This document shows, piece by piece, positions 22,301 through 34,013 of a stretch of 64,000 bases of DNA. Numbering within the stretch: position 1 is the stretch's first letter; each line of letters starts with the position of its first letter. The translations under genes were made by a program, and so were the position numbers. The notes beneath the pieces are model-generated. The model ran no database searches. It was not told where the DNA came from and was given only the letters and a program-made list of their open reading frames with translations. The DNA comes from Vandiemenella viatica (taxonomy: Eukaryota > Arthropoda > Insecta > Orthoptera > Morabidae): assembly GCA_031002005.1 (NCBI GenBank), contig JARYHS010008074.1:6146924-6210923 (forward strand), written 5' to 3'.

Positions 22301-24430
22301 TTAATTATTTTCTTCAAATTCTTGAATGGAGTAGAAGAAGTTGCCAATAAGATAATCTCTAAGTTTTTGTTTGAATACATCTTTATTATCTGAAAGCTGT
22401 TTTATACGATTAGGTAGTTTATTAAACAGATGTATCCCAGAATAATTAACTCCTCTTTGTACTAATGACAGAGATGTTTGTGTTTTATGCAAGTTATTTC
22501 TGTTTCTTGTATTGAAACTGTGTACCTGTGAATTAGGTGTAAACAGGTTAAAATTTTCTATGACAAAGCTCATGAGAGAATATATATACTGAGAATACAT
22601 TGTAAGAATATTGAGTTTCTTAAAGAGTTTTCTGCAAGAAGTTCTTGGTTTTACCCTACACAGAAATCTAATAGCTCTTTTCTGTGCTATGAAAAGTTTT
22701 TTACTTTGTGAAGAGTTTCCCCAAAAAATTATGCCATATGACATTACTGAATGAAAATATGAGGAGTACACCTGTTTCATTAATTCTAGATCTGCTGTTA
22801 GAGAAAGTGTTCGTATTGCGAAGGTGGCACTACTTAACTTTGTCAGTAGTGTAGTGATATGATCATGCCAACGGAGTTTCTGATCTATTTTAATACCAAG
22901 AAATTTTTTACTCTCTGTTTCTAAGATTGTGTTGTTTTTATAGTTTATACATATATCTGGCTGTGCATAGTTTTTTGTTTTAAACCTAATATAATGTGTT
23001 TTTTCAAAATTTAATTTTAATGAATTTGCCTTAAACCAATTTGCTACTACTCTAGGTACTTCATTTACATTAAATTCAATAGTACGGTTTGGTGTTTTAC
23101 GCACAGTCAGGTTAGTGTCATCTGCAAATAAAACACTCTTAACTTTGTCGGATAAATTTCCAGGAAGGTCATTGATGTATAACAGAAAGAGGAGGGGACC
23201 TAAGACAGAGCCTTGTGGAATTCCATGTTTTATTTTCTCCCAGTCTGATGAAGCATCTTTACTTATTTTAGAATCAAAAATTGAAACTTTTTGCATTCGG
23301 CTTTCAATGTATGATTTAAACCATTTACCTGCGGTCCCAAAAATACCATAGTATTCCATTTTTTTCAAAAGTAATTCATGATTTATACAGTCAAATGCTT
23401 TTGCAAGATCACCAAATAATCCTACAGGATTCATTTTATTATTCAGTTCCTCAAATGTGTTATTTAAAAATGAATATATAGCCATTTCTATGGATGATCC
23501 TTTTTTTAACCCAAATTGTGAATCAGTGAGGATATTATAGTGTGTAACATGTTTTATTACTCTACTATACATGACTTTTTCAAAAACCTTTGTGAATGTT
23601 GAAAGTAATGAAATGGGACGATAGTTGTCTACACATGTTACTTCTCCTTTTTTAAATAATGGTTTTACAACAGCATATTTTAGTCTATCGGGAAAAACAC
23701 CTTGTATTAAGGATTCATTACAAATGTGAGCAAGTACATGACTGATACAGTCTGAACATCTTTTCAGTAATTTACTTGAAATATTGTCATAGCTGGAAGA
23801 ATTTTTAGGTTTTAATTGTTTAATGAGTTTATTTATTTCTGAGACTGTTACTGGTGGCAATTTCATCTCCACAAAGCTATTTGGGAAAGCAGTCTCAAGA
23901 AGCCTTAGAGCACTATGTGGGGATTGCTTTTCTATGCCTAATTTATCTACTACTGACGTAAAGTGTTTGTTAAATATTTCACAAACTTCCCCTACTTCGC
24001 TATACACATATCCATTTTGTTCTATTTTTATGTCTTTAGAGTGATTTACAGTTTTTCCTGTTTCAGTCTGTATTATATTCCATATTGTTCTCATTTTATT
24101 GTCTGAATTTTCGATTTTCGCCGATATGTACCTGTTCTTGGCCTTCTTTATTACATTTCTTAGTATTTTAGAATAAAGTTTATAGTGAACTTTCAGCGCA
24201 TGGTTATCTGATTCTCTCATTTTTAAATAAAGGTCCCTCTTTGTTTTACTAGAGATTCTAATACCCTTTGTTATCCATCCCATGCCCAGTTCATTGTTTG
24301 GAGTGTTGAGAATTTTCCTTTTTTTGAAACTACCTTCAAAAAGTGTTAGAAATATATTCAGAAAGGAATCAAATTTCGCATTAACACCCTGCGCATTATA
24401 TACTTCTAACCAGTTTTCATTGTTTAAGGT
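22301..24430 (-). CDS. LINE A reverse transcriptase region
   Basis: Open from about 24430 to the stop before 22301, about 710 codons; the first Met is at 24283. The reverse transcriptase copies the element's RNA at the nicked target. RT motifs in order: VVKPLFKKGEV and NYRPISLLSTFTKVFEK (motif 1/2), a QFGLKKGSS block, GDLAKAFDCINHELLL (first catalytic Asp; usually F-D-xxKAFD), HGIPQGSVLGPLLFLLYINDL, the active-site FADDT near residue 390 of the Met start, and FLGIKIDQKLRWHDHI (thumb). The C-terminal region ends FNKLPNRIKQL, typical of jockey/CR1-type LINEs. It joins the endonuclease frame after a single frameshift at about 24430-24450. Confidence 0.9.
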   Translation of the reverse strand, partial: TLNNENWLEVYNAQGVNAKFDSFLNIFLTLFEGSFKKRKILNTPNNELGMGWITKGIRISSKTKRDLYLKMRESDNHALKVHYKLYSKILRNVIKKAKNRYISAKIENSDNKMRTIWNIIQTETGKTVNHSKDIKIEQNGYVYSEVGEVCEIFNKHFTSVVDKLGIEKQSPHSALRLLETAFPNSFVEMKLPPVTVSEINKLIKQLKPKNSSSYDNISSKLLKRCSDCISHVLAHICNESLIQGVFPDRLKYAVVKPLFKKGEVTCVDNYRPISLLSTFTKVFEKVMYSRVIKHVTHYNILTDSQFGLKKGSSIEMAIYSFLNNTFEELNNKMNPVGLFGDLAKAFDCINHELLLKKMEYYGIFGTAGKWFKSYIESRMQKVSIFDSKISKDASSDWEKIKHGIPQGSVLGPLLFLLYINDLPGNLSDKVKSVLFADDTNLTVRKTPNRTIEFNVNEVPRVVANWFKANSLKLNFEKTHYIRFKTKNYAQPDICINYKNNTILETESKKFLGIKIDQKLRWHDHITTLLTKLSSATFAIRTLSLTADLELMKQVYSSYFHSVMSYGIIFWGNSSQSKKLFIAQKRAIRFLCRVKPRTSCRKLFKKLNILTMYSQYIYSLMSFVIENFNLFTPNSQVHSFNTRNRNNLHKTQTSLSLVQRGVNYSGIHLFNKLPNRIKQLSDNKDVFKQKLRDYLIGNFFYSIQEFEENN

Positions 24431-24432
24431 AT

Positions 24433-25383
24433 CTATGGTTTTATATTATTTTCACTAATATTTCTTCTATAAACCCAGCTTTTCTTTATCTGTTTAACAG
24501 TGTTCCTGGACTCGATACATAATAGCTGGGCATCATGATCTGAGATACCATTTATTACTGGAAGTATGCTGTAATTACTGCACTGAGAAATATCCATAAA
24601 AAAATTATCAATTGCAGTCCTGCTATTATTTTGTATTCTTGTAGGAAAATTTACAAGTGCTGTTAAGTTAAAAGACAACATCAAGGCTTCCATATCTAAT
24701 CTATCATTGCTGTGATTCAGAAAGTCAACATTGAAATCTCCACATAATACTATTTGTTTGCTATTTGTAAAACTTAGTAGCAAAGACTCTAAATGAGATA
24801 AAAACAGTCTGAAATTACCTGAGGGGGCCCTGTAAATTGCTATCACTATCAGCTCTTCCTTATCATATTCTAGTTTAGTAACACAACATTCAAAGTGTTG
24901 ATCTATACAATACTTACTTACAACTACACTACTGCATTCAATATTATTTTTAACAAAAATGGCAACTCCCCTTTTCTCCATTTTACATCTGCAGAAATGA
25001 GAACTTAATTTATAATTTGGGATGGACAGCTGAGATATTCCTGTATCAGACAAATGATGCTCAGATATACACAAAACGTCTACATTAAAATTTCTGGACT
25101 TTTGAATCTCTTCTAGGCTTAAGGTAATGTCATCAGTTTTACTAAATATTCCTCTTATATTTTGGTGGAAAATACTGGTCTGAACACTTTGACGCAATGA
25201 CTTTGAATTGTTTATTTTATTATTACATACTGGTATATCAGTTGGAATTTCTAATTTCAACAAATTATGATCATCAGAGACATTAATTTCCTTTAGACAT
25301 CTTATGATGGAGGGTTTAAGCCTGAATGTTTTTGTTTTTTGTCTCTTCAACTTTTTCAGGTGTTGAAACCTTCCTGCTGTCAA
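24433..25383 (-). CDS. LINE A AP-like endonuclease
   Basis: A 316-codon frame. It nicks the target DNA to prime reverse transcription. Motifs: a start of domain SIFHQNIRGIF (N of the first motif), LCISEHHLS (the metal-binding Glu, in SE rather than the commoner QET), VIAIYRAPSG, LCGDFNVDFLN (GDFN motif with catalytic Asp/Asn), and the closing SDHDAQL (SDH motif). All the expected active-site residues are present. The first 70 residues are basic. It ends at a TAG near 24433 that is in frame only because of a frameshift; the RT frame is open upstream of that point. Confidence 0.85.
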   Translation of the reverse strand: MTAGRFQHLKKLKRQKTKTFRLKPSIIRCLKEINVSDDHNLLKLEIPTDIPVCNNKINNSKSLRQSVQTSIFHQNIRGIFSKTDDITLSLEEIQKSRNFNVDVLCISEHHLSDTGISQLSIPNYKLSSHFCRCKMEKRGVAIFVKNNIECSSVVVSKYCIDQHFECCVTKLEYDKEELIVIAIYRAPSGNFRLFLSHLESLLLSFTNSKQIVLCGDFNVDFLNHSNDRLDMEALMLSFNLTALVNFPTRIQNNSRTAIDNFFMDISQCSNYSILPVINGISDHDAQLLCIESRNTVKQIKKSWVYRRNISENNIKP

Positions 25384-25440
25384 GGATTCCTTCCAACAGC
25401 TTCAGTTTGCTATTTCAGCACCCTTATTTCCATCAAATCA

Positions 25441-26164
25441 AAAATAGTTAGAAATATTTAACAATCACATTGCACCACATGTTCCAGAAAGTACTTACTT
25501 ATTCAAAAAGCATGGCAATCCTTACATAAATCATTTAGAATAAAATTAAATATATTTAGTACTGTGTATTCAGATTTGTAATACAAATGTTTTCCACATT
25601 TTTCTGTCCAGAAGCAGGTGTAACAAAGTCTTACAACACAGCCTTACAACCTGCATAAAAAATAAAGTTTGTGAAACAATCAAAAACATAATCAGAAACT
25701 TTTAACAGCAAAATAATTTTTTTTACATATAATTATGATAAAAGCATACAGAAAAACGAAAAAGATTATTTTCTTACACACCAGCAGTATAATAATGATA
25801 ATAATTTGTGTACAAGTAGAATTGTATAGCCGGCATACACATTTTGTAGTGCTCAAGTACGCGATTAATCTCTTGTGATCTACATCTATACTGTCCAGTT
25901 CATAGAAAACTGTAGGTGACAGAAAATGCTTTACATTGAAACTAATCCCTATAAATTACAAATCTAAAAGGATAAATGAAGAACAGATTTTACAGTCGTC
26001 ATCAGTTTTCAGCTAATGGCTGGGTCTGCTTTGTGCACAAGTATCTTCATTTTGTTCTTTCTTCCTACCACCTTTGTCCACTCCTCTTCTCTCTTCTGTA
26101 CACACTCCTCTCAGCCATCCAAACCTTGAACTTCCTCTGGGTCATTTACCATGCATCTTCCCTT
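25441..26164. other. No gene recognised
   Basis: AT-rich sequence between two minus-strand LINEs. It may contain the lost 5' end of LINE A. No motif identified. Confidence 0.35.
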
Positions 26165-29060
26165 TTCTTTTCATCATCATTAGTGTTCTGCCCTACGGCA
26201 GGTACTCACATGGCTGCTATCCACGCACTCCTGTCTTCTGCCCTTCTCTTCGTGTTCGTGTAGTTGCAGTTTTCTTTGATTTTATCTGTGATCTTGAACC
26301 TCATTCTTCCTCTCATTCTCCTGCGACAAACTAGTCCTTCCAAGGCATCTTTTAAAAGCTAAACCCATCCAGTTCTTCTTTTTTTATATAATTTGTAGTA
26401 GTTTCCTCCTTTCATCAGCTGTTTCCAGTATTTCAATATTATTAACTTTTTCCATCCCGCTTATCCTTTCCATTCTCCCCCACATGCCCAGGCCATTTTA
26501 GTCTGACCTTCTCCATCATTTCATGTAGGGGTTCCTCTTTTACTGTAATCATTTTGTTCCCTGTCCTGACCATTCTATTAACACCAATTTTACCTCTTAA
26601 AATTGTCTTCTCACTTGCTTGTTTCCTGTTGATGTTCCCCTTCATGGTCCATAGTATAATAAATTAATTCCTTGCCCCCCCTCTCTCTCTGTGTGTGTGT
26701 GCGCGCACATACACTTATGGCTTTACATCTTGGCAACATCGAGGTCATTAGAGGAATGGGCGTAAGAAATGGGAAGGAATTTTGCCATGGCTTTTTGAAG
26801 GAAGCATTCTGGCATTAGCCTGGAGTGATTTGGGGAAACCATGGAAAAACCAACCTGGATGCCCGAACGTGAGGCTAGAGCATTACCGTTCACCCACCAT
26901 GCTCTGCGCTTCCTAGTGGCACATTCTTGTTCTATACCAGACTTCTAATGTTTCTTAAAAATTCCTCTGCAAATCTCTTTTCGCTTATACCACCACCATT
27001 CCTTCCAATTTCCTCTAAAACACTTTCCAGGAACTGTTTATCTTTTTCAGCTGTTCAACTGTTAATTTCCCTGTATATTCTTTTCTTCTTTCTGGCTGAT
27101 ACCGTGTCCTCACTTTTCTTCACGTTAAATTTCATACCATATTCACCAACACTGTCTGCCTGTACATCCAACTGTCATTGAACTTCATTTTCCCGAGATC
27201 ACCAGGTCATCCCCAAAAGCCATCATCTTTATGTTTTCCTCTCCCATCCTCACTGCAAACTTTTTCACTACCTCATTATGATTACAATGAAAAGTAGCTG
27301 TGAGGGGGTATTTCTTTTTTAAGCCATTTCTTTGTTTCGGCCAATATGTTCTTTCTCCCTTTGTTTTCACATTCTCACTTCCCTGGTATAGTTCTGTCAC
27401 TCTACTGATAGTTTCTTTTAGGAATCCTCTGTTGGCCTTCTATAGCTTACACCTGTAAACACAAACATAAGCTTTGTCAGCATAAAAAAGTCACGAACAG
27501 TAGATCCTTTCCATAATCCAAGTGTTTTTTTCCTGAAGCTGTCTCATCGCAAATATCATGTCTACCACCGATCTCCCTGATCTGAAGCCATACTGCTCTT
27601 CTCTTGGCTCTTTTTCCCACCTCTTCTGTATTAATGTCTCAAGGATCTTCTCATAAATTGCGGCACATCAGTGCAACTCCTCTATAGCTTTTAAACTCCT
27701 TCCTTCTAGTCATCCGGGGTCTTCCCTCCTTCTTTATCCTTCCCTTCACATAATATAGCCACTGCTTTCCTATTACTCCGGCTGCCCTAACAATTTCCAA
27801 ACTCACTTCATCGATGCCATGGTGCCTTTCCATCCTTTATCTTAACCAGAGCTGCTACCACTTCTCCCCAAGGGCAGATCCTTTTCTTTCTCTTCTATAA
27901 GGTTGTCCTGCTTCTCCTGTGGAACTGTGTCCAATCTGGGTTCAACAAAGCTTAAAAATGCTCCTTCCACATCCTTTTTAGTTTTTCTATACTGTTTATT
28001 TCCTTTCCATCTCATCCACCATGTTGATGTTTTCACTCCGATTCTTCCTCTTCCATTCAAAATAGTACTTTCTTATTACCTTTGTTATCTTCTTCTTTTA
28101 TCTCCTTTAGCCACTTCCTCCTGTCCTCCACTACTATTTTTTTGGCTTTCTCCTTTTTCTATACATATTTCTCTCTTTGACTCCAGTGTCTTCTTTTTAA
28201 ATCATTTTCTAAACACATTGTTTTCTCAACCGCACCACTCATTTTACTCTGTCATTCTCCCGTACGGTCTCTTTCCATGTTTTGGTGTTACTAGACCCTC
28301 CACACACTGTTCCTGCCACAACAATCAACGCCCTTTTAAATCCTTCCCACTCCTCTTCCACTGTCCTCATTTTTGCTGTGGGTTTCTTGCTCCTTTCAAT
28401 TCTCTGGTATTTCTCTTCACTACTCCTATCTTCAAAATTTTCTCCTATCTGCTACAGTCTTTAACTTAACTACCAATACCCAGTGATCACTAATGCCTAT
28501 TATGGTACTACCTTTACATCCAACACACTCCTCTTCAGTTTACCATAAAATATCATGTAGACTACAAGTCTTCTAGTTAATTTTTAGCTATCTCACTTTT
28601 TGTACCATGGATTTCCTATTCTCAACTCATTTCGCTTGCAGAAATCCCTCTCTTCATTCCTACAATTCCAATCGTCTGTCCCTAATGTTTCCTCATTCCT
28701 ACTACTCCAATCGTCTGTCCCTAATGTCTCTTCATCCATACCCCTACCTTTCTGTGCCCACAGGAGCAGTCACGTCTCCCATAATTATAATAATTTGACC
28801 GATAAATTATCTCTGCACCTCTTGTTCAAACTATTACCTCGATCTTCAGGATCCTGCCACTTCCTCCCTCGGTCCTTCTGTCATAACTATCCCTCCTCCA
28901 TTTCTCTTGCCTTCCCCATTCCAGTACAATAGAAAACGTTTCCTCATTTCCCTTCTGCCTTTTTCTTTCCACTTTGTCTCTCCCAACCCCAAGATATCCA
29001 GCTTTCTTCTTTCCATCATATCTGCAATTTCCTCCACTTTCCTGCTCAGTGTCCATATCT
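26165..29060 (-). pseudogene. LINE B (RTE-like), heavily decayed
   Basis: From 5' to 3' on the minus strand: an endonuclease start (about 29037-28846) with MEEIADMMERRKLDILGLGETKWKEKG cut by frameshifts (motif shown here as ERRKLDILGLGETKWK, 16 residues); an RT entry region near 27830-27651 (GIDEVSLEIVRAAG, then YRGVALM); the active-site region near 27185-27240 (MMAFGDDLVISGK, where the usual ADD is GDD); a C-terminal block at 26645-26442 (KVRLKWPGHV); and a tail near 26165-26300 (TNTKRRAEDRSAWIAAM) ending in ATGATGATGA. A SINE splits it at 26712-26908. The plus-strand open frames over it are antisense shadows. Confidence 0.75.
26712..26908 (-). mobile_element. tRNA-derived SINE inside LINE B
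   Basis: The SINE body in inverted order: CGAGGTCATTAGAG near the 3' end (26740), GCCATGGC (26783), GGGGAAACCATGG (26832) and a decayed head GTGAACGGTAATGCTC (minus strand, near 26880-26895) with the B-box part deleted. A CT/GT microsatellite (about 26680-26707) abuts its 3' side. LINE B coding sequence continues on both sides. Confidence 0.75.
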
Positions 29061-30049
29061 TTATAACTCTAATTCATAAACCATTTATCTGCTTCTTTTA
29101 TTCTTAGATCCATCCTTTCTGAGGTTTGTTTGTGATTAGAGAGCAAGCTTAATCCACTACCAGCTTCACAGTCATCAGTACAGCACATTATTTCTCTGAT
29201 CTTATATATCCTATCACTGTTACTCAAGCATTCCACCAAATTATAGAATTTTTTCACATCTTAGTCAATAAAATCATGCAGAAACTATATACCTTCATAA
29301 CATACCTGGGACACTTTCATAATAATTTTGGTGACTACTAACAAATCAGATGACTCTTTTTCGTTAATTCTCAGTACCGTCAATCAATAACCTTGGAATA
29401 TGCAAGAAGCTCAATACTTGAGACAATGATGAACCCAAGTTTTATATTTCATTTCCTTTATAGATATTCAAAGTTTGACCTATAAACCACTCTGATATTG
29501 AATTATCTTTTCCTACAATAGATTTATGCCGATTCACTTGATTTGTACTGTAACACCTAAGTGTTCAAACCAATCAATCTTCACTGGACCTACCTTGTAT
29601 GCATGGACCCAGAAAAGGAATCGAGCACGTGGTGTTGGTTGTAGTAGAAGAAAAGCTGGTCAAATCAAGAGTGAGTATGTTAAAAGATTGAGGAGGAAGA
29701 GAAACCAAGTTATTCAAGACACTGGAAAGGATTTTGCCATGTGGATTAAGTATTTCAAAATGTAATGTAGACTAAAAGAAGGGATAAGAAAGAAGTGGAC
29801 ACTACTGCTCAACAAGCCAAACTTAGAGGTAGTTAAAATTTGAAATAAGATATACCTGAAACAGTTAAATTTGTATAGAAAAACATTAATTATTTACCAT
29901 TCTCACAAATTTCCAAATCTTACCTTTTTTTAAAATGAATTTAATTGTGACGGAGCAAATGCTGCAGTAGAATTTAACCCTCTCTTATTATTTTATCATC
30001 ATCTTACATATTTTGGGTGTAGAATTTCTGGCCCATTCACTTAATCAAT
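29061..30049. other. No gene recognised
   Basis: Contains an isolated basic plus-strand frame at 29526-29765 (79 codons, Lys/Arg-rich) without family resemblance. The sequence may be LINE B 5' region on the left. Nothing else is supported. Confidence 0.3.
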
Positions 30050-30548
30050 TTATGAATTTTAATTTTCAATTCCTCCAGTTTTTTTGGTAAATTATTCATC
30101 ACTTCCTTTGGTAATTTATTCTAACCCCTCACATCCTTACCCACAAAAGAAAACTTCCCTCTCCCTTATGCATCAAATGTGCCAGTTTGTAATCATGGTG
30201 ATGTTTTCCCTTCCAAGCACTACTCCTAATTCTTCAACCAATATCATTCAAAGTCTTATCATCAATATACCCCTTGTACTCTCCCTGCCCTACTTCCGTT
30301 TTCCAATTACACCCAATCACATTCCTCTATTGTATCAGTTACTGACGGGATACTGCAGTAATTTCTACAAACAAATCTAGCTGTTCTGCTCTGCAAGCCC
30401 TCCAACTCCTGTTTTTGATAGCCAAAATGTAGATCTGAGACCACACCATGATATTGAATCAGTGGTCTGAAAAAAGTTTTGTAATCCAGTTCTTTCACTT
30501 CCCTCCCATCACCCTGTCCAGTAAACCTTTCCCTACCACCTGCCCAGT

Positions 30549-32329
30549 TGCATTTATTATTCATTTATTTTATTAAGTAATTTTACACTAAATCACATTA
30601 TACATAAATATTATACAATAAGTTTAGAGAAAAATCATAAGGTAATTGATTAAATCACACAAAGGATACTGCACCACATTATACATGCAAAAATTATTAT
30701 ATAAACTTAATCATTTAGCAGTAGCTTTTTCACTGAGAATGACAAGAGGGATATGCGCAGTGTACTAGTCCACCAACCTGGCTATTCTATTTCTAGGTTG
30801 ATGATAGACAGTTTTTATTTGAGCTTTCTAGTTATCAGCACAACCTCTGAACAGATAAAGCCAAAGTCGATCAAAATTTCTAGAGAATCATTGAGCCCAG
30901 CGACAACTTTAAAACAGAAAGTCAGATCGGCCACTTATCTGTGACAAATTAGGCTACTGAGGTTATACTGGTGATAAATATCACTGAAACTGATCGCATT
31001 CTCATGACGCTTATAATGGAATAAACATTTACAGAATTTCTGTTGAATTTTTTAATATTATTGATGTTTAATTCAGGACCAGACAAAAGACACTGACTCC
31101 AGTATGGGCATGATGAACAATGAGAAAAGAAGTATCAGTCTTTTGTTATTCCTGAACACTTTGCTTGCTCTACAAATAAAACCTAGGCTTTGATAGGTAC
31201 AAAGTATAATGTAATTAATATGTTCAGAGAATGTTAATTTGCAGTAATAACACCAAGGTCCTTTAAAGTCTCAACTGTTTGAACAATCTGATCGTCAAGC
31301 GCGGAGGGATCACGAGAACAAGATCCCTATATATGTAGGTATTGTTCACTACTAATCTAATATATATATATAAAAATAACGTGTTTTCCTCTATATTTCA
31401 CTTTTCATCCACCAATACATAGCACAGATCACTGGTGTTTGTGTGTGGAAGTAGCATGAAGTTTCCTATCATGCACAACGCTGGCCGAATGCCGATAGCT
31501 GTGAGGATGTGGAAGATATGATGATTAAAGTTCGTCAATGCAGAGCTTTTTCATATTTCGATCAAAAATTTGTGTCTCCTTATACTTATCTTTCCTGCCA
31601 CAAATACATGGGATAGACCATTGTGTGTGGTAGTAGCAGTGAACCTCCAATCGTGCACTCTGGTGGTTAAATGTCGGTAACTGTGGGGGTGTGGGAGATA
31701 TGGTGGTTGAAAGTGGTCAACCTGCACCACATTCATATTTCTGCCAAAGACGCATGTGTCTTGGTGTATCACTTTTCAGTGAAAACTATCTATCGCAGAT
31801 CACTGGCATTTGTGTGATAGTAACACAGAGTCACCTTTCGATCTAAACGTTGGCCGAATTTCAATAACTGTGGGAGTGTGGGAGATATGGTAGTTGAAAT
31901 TGGCCGGTCAAGGATATTTTCGTATTTCTACCAAAGACGTGTGTCCGTAAATTTTACTTTGCTGCCTGAACTACATAGTGCAGATTACTGGCGTTTTTGT
32001 GTGGTAATAGCATCGAGTCTCCCATCGTGCACTATGGTGGTTAGATGTCGGTAGCTGTCAATCCCAATTCTTTACAAACACGAATAAAGTAATGGGTACC
32101 AGCTAGTTTATGTATAAATCTTCGTGTCATTGACATATAGTTGATATTTACATACGATCTTGTCATCAATATCATTAATAAAGATACAGAATAGGATTGG
32201 ACATGGATGTGAACCCTGTTGGGCACTGGAAGTGACACTTCAAGCCTTCAACAAGCAATTCTGTGCCCACCCTATAATCAGAATCTACTTTTTTCTATCT
32301 GTGTATCCATTAAGTTGACTCTTCTTTAT
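30549..32329 (-). mobile_element. LINE C (same family as LINE D), truncated and split by a Helitron
   Basis: On the minus strand, 32260-32110 gives PILFCIFINDIDDKIVCKY and a decayed active site (YVNDTKIY). After the Helitron, 31290-31060 gives TVETLKDLGV, LTFSEHINYI and LGFICRASKVF, closely matching the LINE D protein at 37732-39471 (KDLGVIIDDRLTFSEHINYI region). The 3' end is probably the AATAAAATAAATG tail at about 30549-30580. About 80 residues between the active site and KDLGV are missing. Confidence 0.65.
31356..32106 (+). mobile_element. Non-autonomous Helitron, 751 bp
   Basis: It begins TCTAATATATATATATAAAA after an A and ends GGTACCAGCTAG before a T, with an imperfect hairpin (CACGAATAAAGTAATG) 8 bases before the CTAG. 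That is the Helitron pattern: TC start, hairpin, CTRR end, insertion between A and T, no duplication. Inside are imperfect tandem units with the recurring GTTTGTGTG(T/G)GGTAGTAGCA motif (near 31436, 31622, 31810, 31995; spacing about 185 bp). It is the same family as 816-1864 and 58866-61849. Confidence 0.8.
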
Positions 32330-32584
32330 ATTTATCTTTACTCCATGTTGAACACCCAATTAGATATTCTGTCCAGGTAACCTTGCAACTGTTCACAGTC
32401 TTCTCGTGTTTTGGTCCATTATGTCATCTGCAAACAACTTAACTTCTGATTGCAAACCATTAATTAATAGTCATTTATTTGAATAATGAACAGTAATGGT
32501 GCTAACACACTACCCTTTGACACCCTACCTCTCGATACATATTTCCAAAAACATCTCATTGCCGACTAGTGAGATCAGTTATCC

Positions 32585-32900
32585 GTGCAGTAATAGTAAG
32601 CAGAGCAGATATGTTTACTTTAAGTCAGTTCTTACATTTGTATGATTATCACTGGAATGCCGTTAAGAAAATCTTAAAATACTTTAAAGAAACCAAGAAT
32701 TGTGTTGCATTACTTATCTAATGCAGACACTACTGCCTTTATTGGGTATAGTGATGCTGACTTTGAAAATGATGGAGAGACAAGAAAATCTGTAACTTAA
32801 TATTATTACGCGGTCGACTAAGTATTAGCAAACAGTAGCCTTGTCTACAACAAAAGATTAATTTATGGTGGCCTACAAAAGTAGGTATAAACAAAGTTCT
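32585..32900 (+). pseudogene. Ty1/copia RNase H fragment
   Basis: Plus-strand reading gives FLHF-like sequence, KKILKYFKETKN, then IGYSDADFENDGETRKSVT (about 32738-32795) and a decayed SLVYNKRLIYGG. This is the copia RNase H region downstream of the RT. It has stops and frameshifts. It is on the opposite strand to the copia element at 34014-39922, so it is a separate insertion. Confidence 0.7.
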
Positions 32901-34008
32901 GCGAGCATAAACATTGTCCATCAAAGTACAATAAATGTAATTAAAAATAATGATTCTCAAACTATTTAAGCATACTGATAAGTACAATTTTATCAACGAA
33001 AAGTACTCGAAAATGTTATTACTCTAATTATGTTCATACAAAGTCAATATGCTCGTATGATCACAAAGACACTATCTAAAGATAAATTTCAGTTCATGAG
33101 GCACAAAATTGGAATATCTAAGGGTAAATTAAACTAATTTTGTGTTAAACAGATACATATGTTTATTTTCAATTCAAGTTTATGCATGTTATGTTTACAT
33201 ATATTATGTAAGTAAGTATATGTTTATTTAAGAATTTTTATTTTGAATTTAATTTGCTGGAAGAAAACTCTAATTCAGTAGGAGTGCTGAAGTATGATTT
33301 GATTACATTAATTAAATTTCAATTATTTGCTTGTAGGTTTCAAATTTCTAAACCTCCAGTTGATTGATTAAACTGTTTCACCCTCTATACATCATGACTT
33401 TTGAGAACAGCAAAACTAGTTTATATTACTTAGGGAAGCTTCTGTGGTAGCAGTGTCCAAGAATTTCTGGTCTGCCATGGCACATTCTCCAGGGCCATCT
33501 GAGAGCACAATTTCACCTGAGAAAATAAATGATGTCAGACTACAAGTGTTAACACTGATTATTTATACTAGAGCCAAAGAAACAGCAAAATTATTGCATT
33601 TAAAAAAATGTGTAATGCTATGTAAATTCAATACTACGTAATAAAGCCAGTAGAATTAGAGCAAAACCTGTAGAGCCTGAAATGTTATTGGATTATTGTG
33701 AAACATCAGAACTAGTAAGCAAACCAGAATAAAGTACAAAGTAATTATGCCTAGATATTAATATCTCGGCTACACAAATATTTTTTTAACAATATCCTCA
33801 GTAACATATTCCATAACAATGATGAAATTAGTTATCAAATCATATTTTTTGTACAAAGAGCATTTTTTCCATTCCATTAGGAGAAAAAAGGTTAAAATAA
33901 AACAAACATTTCCGACACAGAAATGCTTCTACATTATGGACCATTCATTATGTACGTACACCATAAGAGGAAAAGGGTGATGTGGAGAGGGCTGAAACCA
34001 CAACAAAC
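32901..34008. other. No gene recognised
   Basis: May contain the 3' LTR of the preceding copia fragment (a GTAGGAGTGCTGAAGTATGA segment near 33280 resembles a copia polypurine tract/LTR start, and a similar segment occurs near 6758), but no pair of LTRs can be shown. No coding sequence is supported. Confidence 0.3.
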
Positions 34009-34013
34009 GTGAC

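Larger units (their letters stand above)
22089..25440 (-). mobile_element. LINE A (jockey/CR1-like), nearly intact ORF2
   Basis: A non-LTR retrotransposon on the minus strand. The 3' end is at the low coordinate with a tail of AAATA/AATA units (22089-22110) instead of poly-A. It encodes an AP-type endonuclease (25383-24433) and a reverse transcriptase (24430-22301) separated by one frameshift. No ORF1 is seen upstream, so the 5' end is probably truncated near 25440. A near-identical 5'-truncated copy lies at 58212-62080. Few substitutions separate them, so the family moved fairly recently. Confidence 0.85.
30050..32570 (-). pseudogene. LINE E (L2/jockey-like), split by LINE C
   Basis: Two pieces of the same kind of RT in the right order on the minus strand. 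The upstream piece (32570-32330) has an INGLQSEVKLFADDIM active-site region. The downstream piece (30564-30050) has the RT C-terminal part: LDYKTFFRPLIQYHGVV, QKQELEGLQSRTARFVCRNY, SVTDTIEE, and further down NKLPKEVMNNLP. Between them lies LINE C in the same orientation. That the two pieces were one element is inference from order and type. Confidence 0.55.

Noticed and set aside
27903..28469. 188-codon plus-strand frame rich in Ser, Leu, Phe and Pro
   Set aside because: Antisense to LINE B RT sequence; composition is what an antisense of Lys/Glu-rich coding gives.
29526..29765. 79-codon basic plus-strand frame as a gene
   Set aside because: Isolated, no family resemblance, no upstream or downstream coding context.
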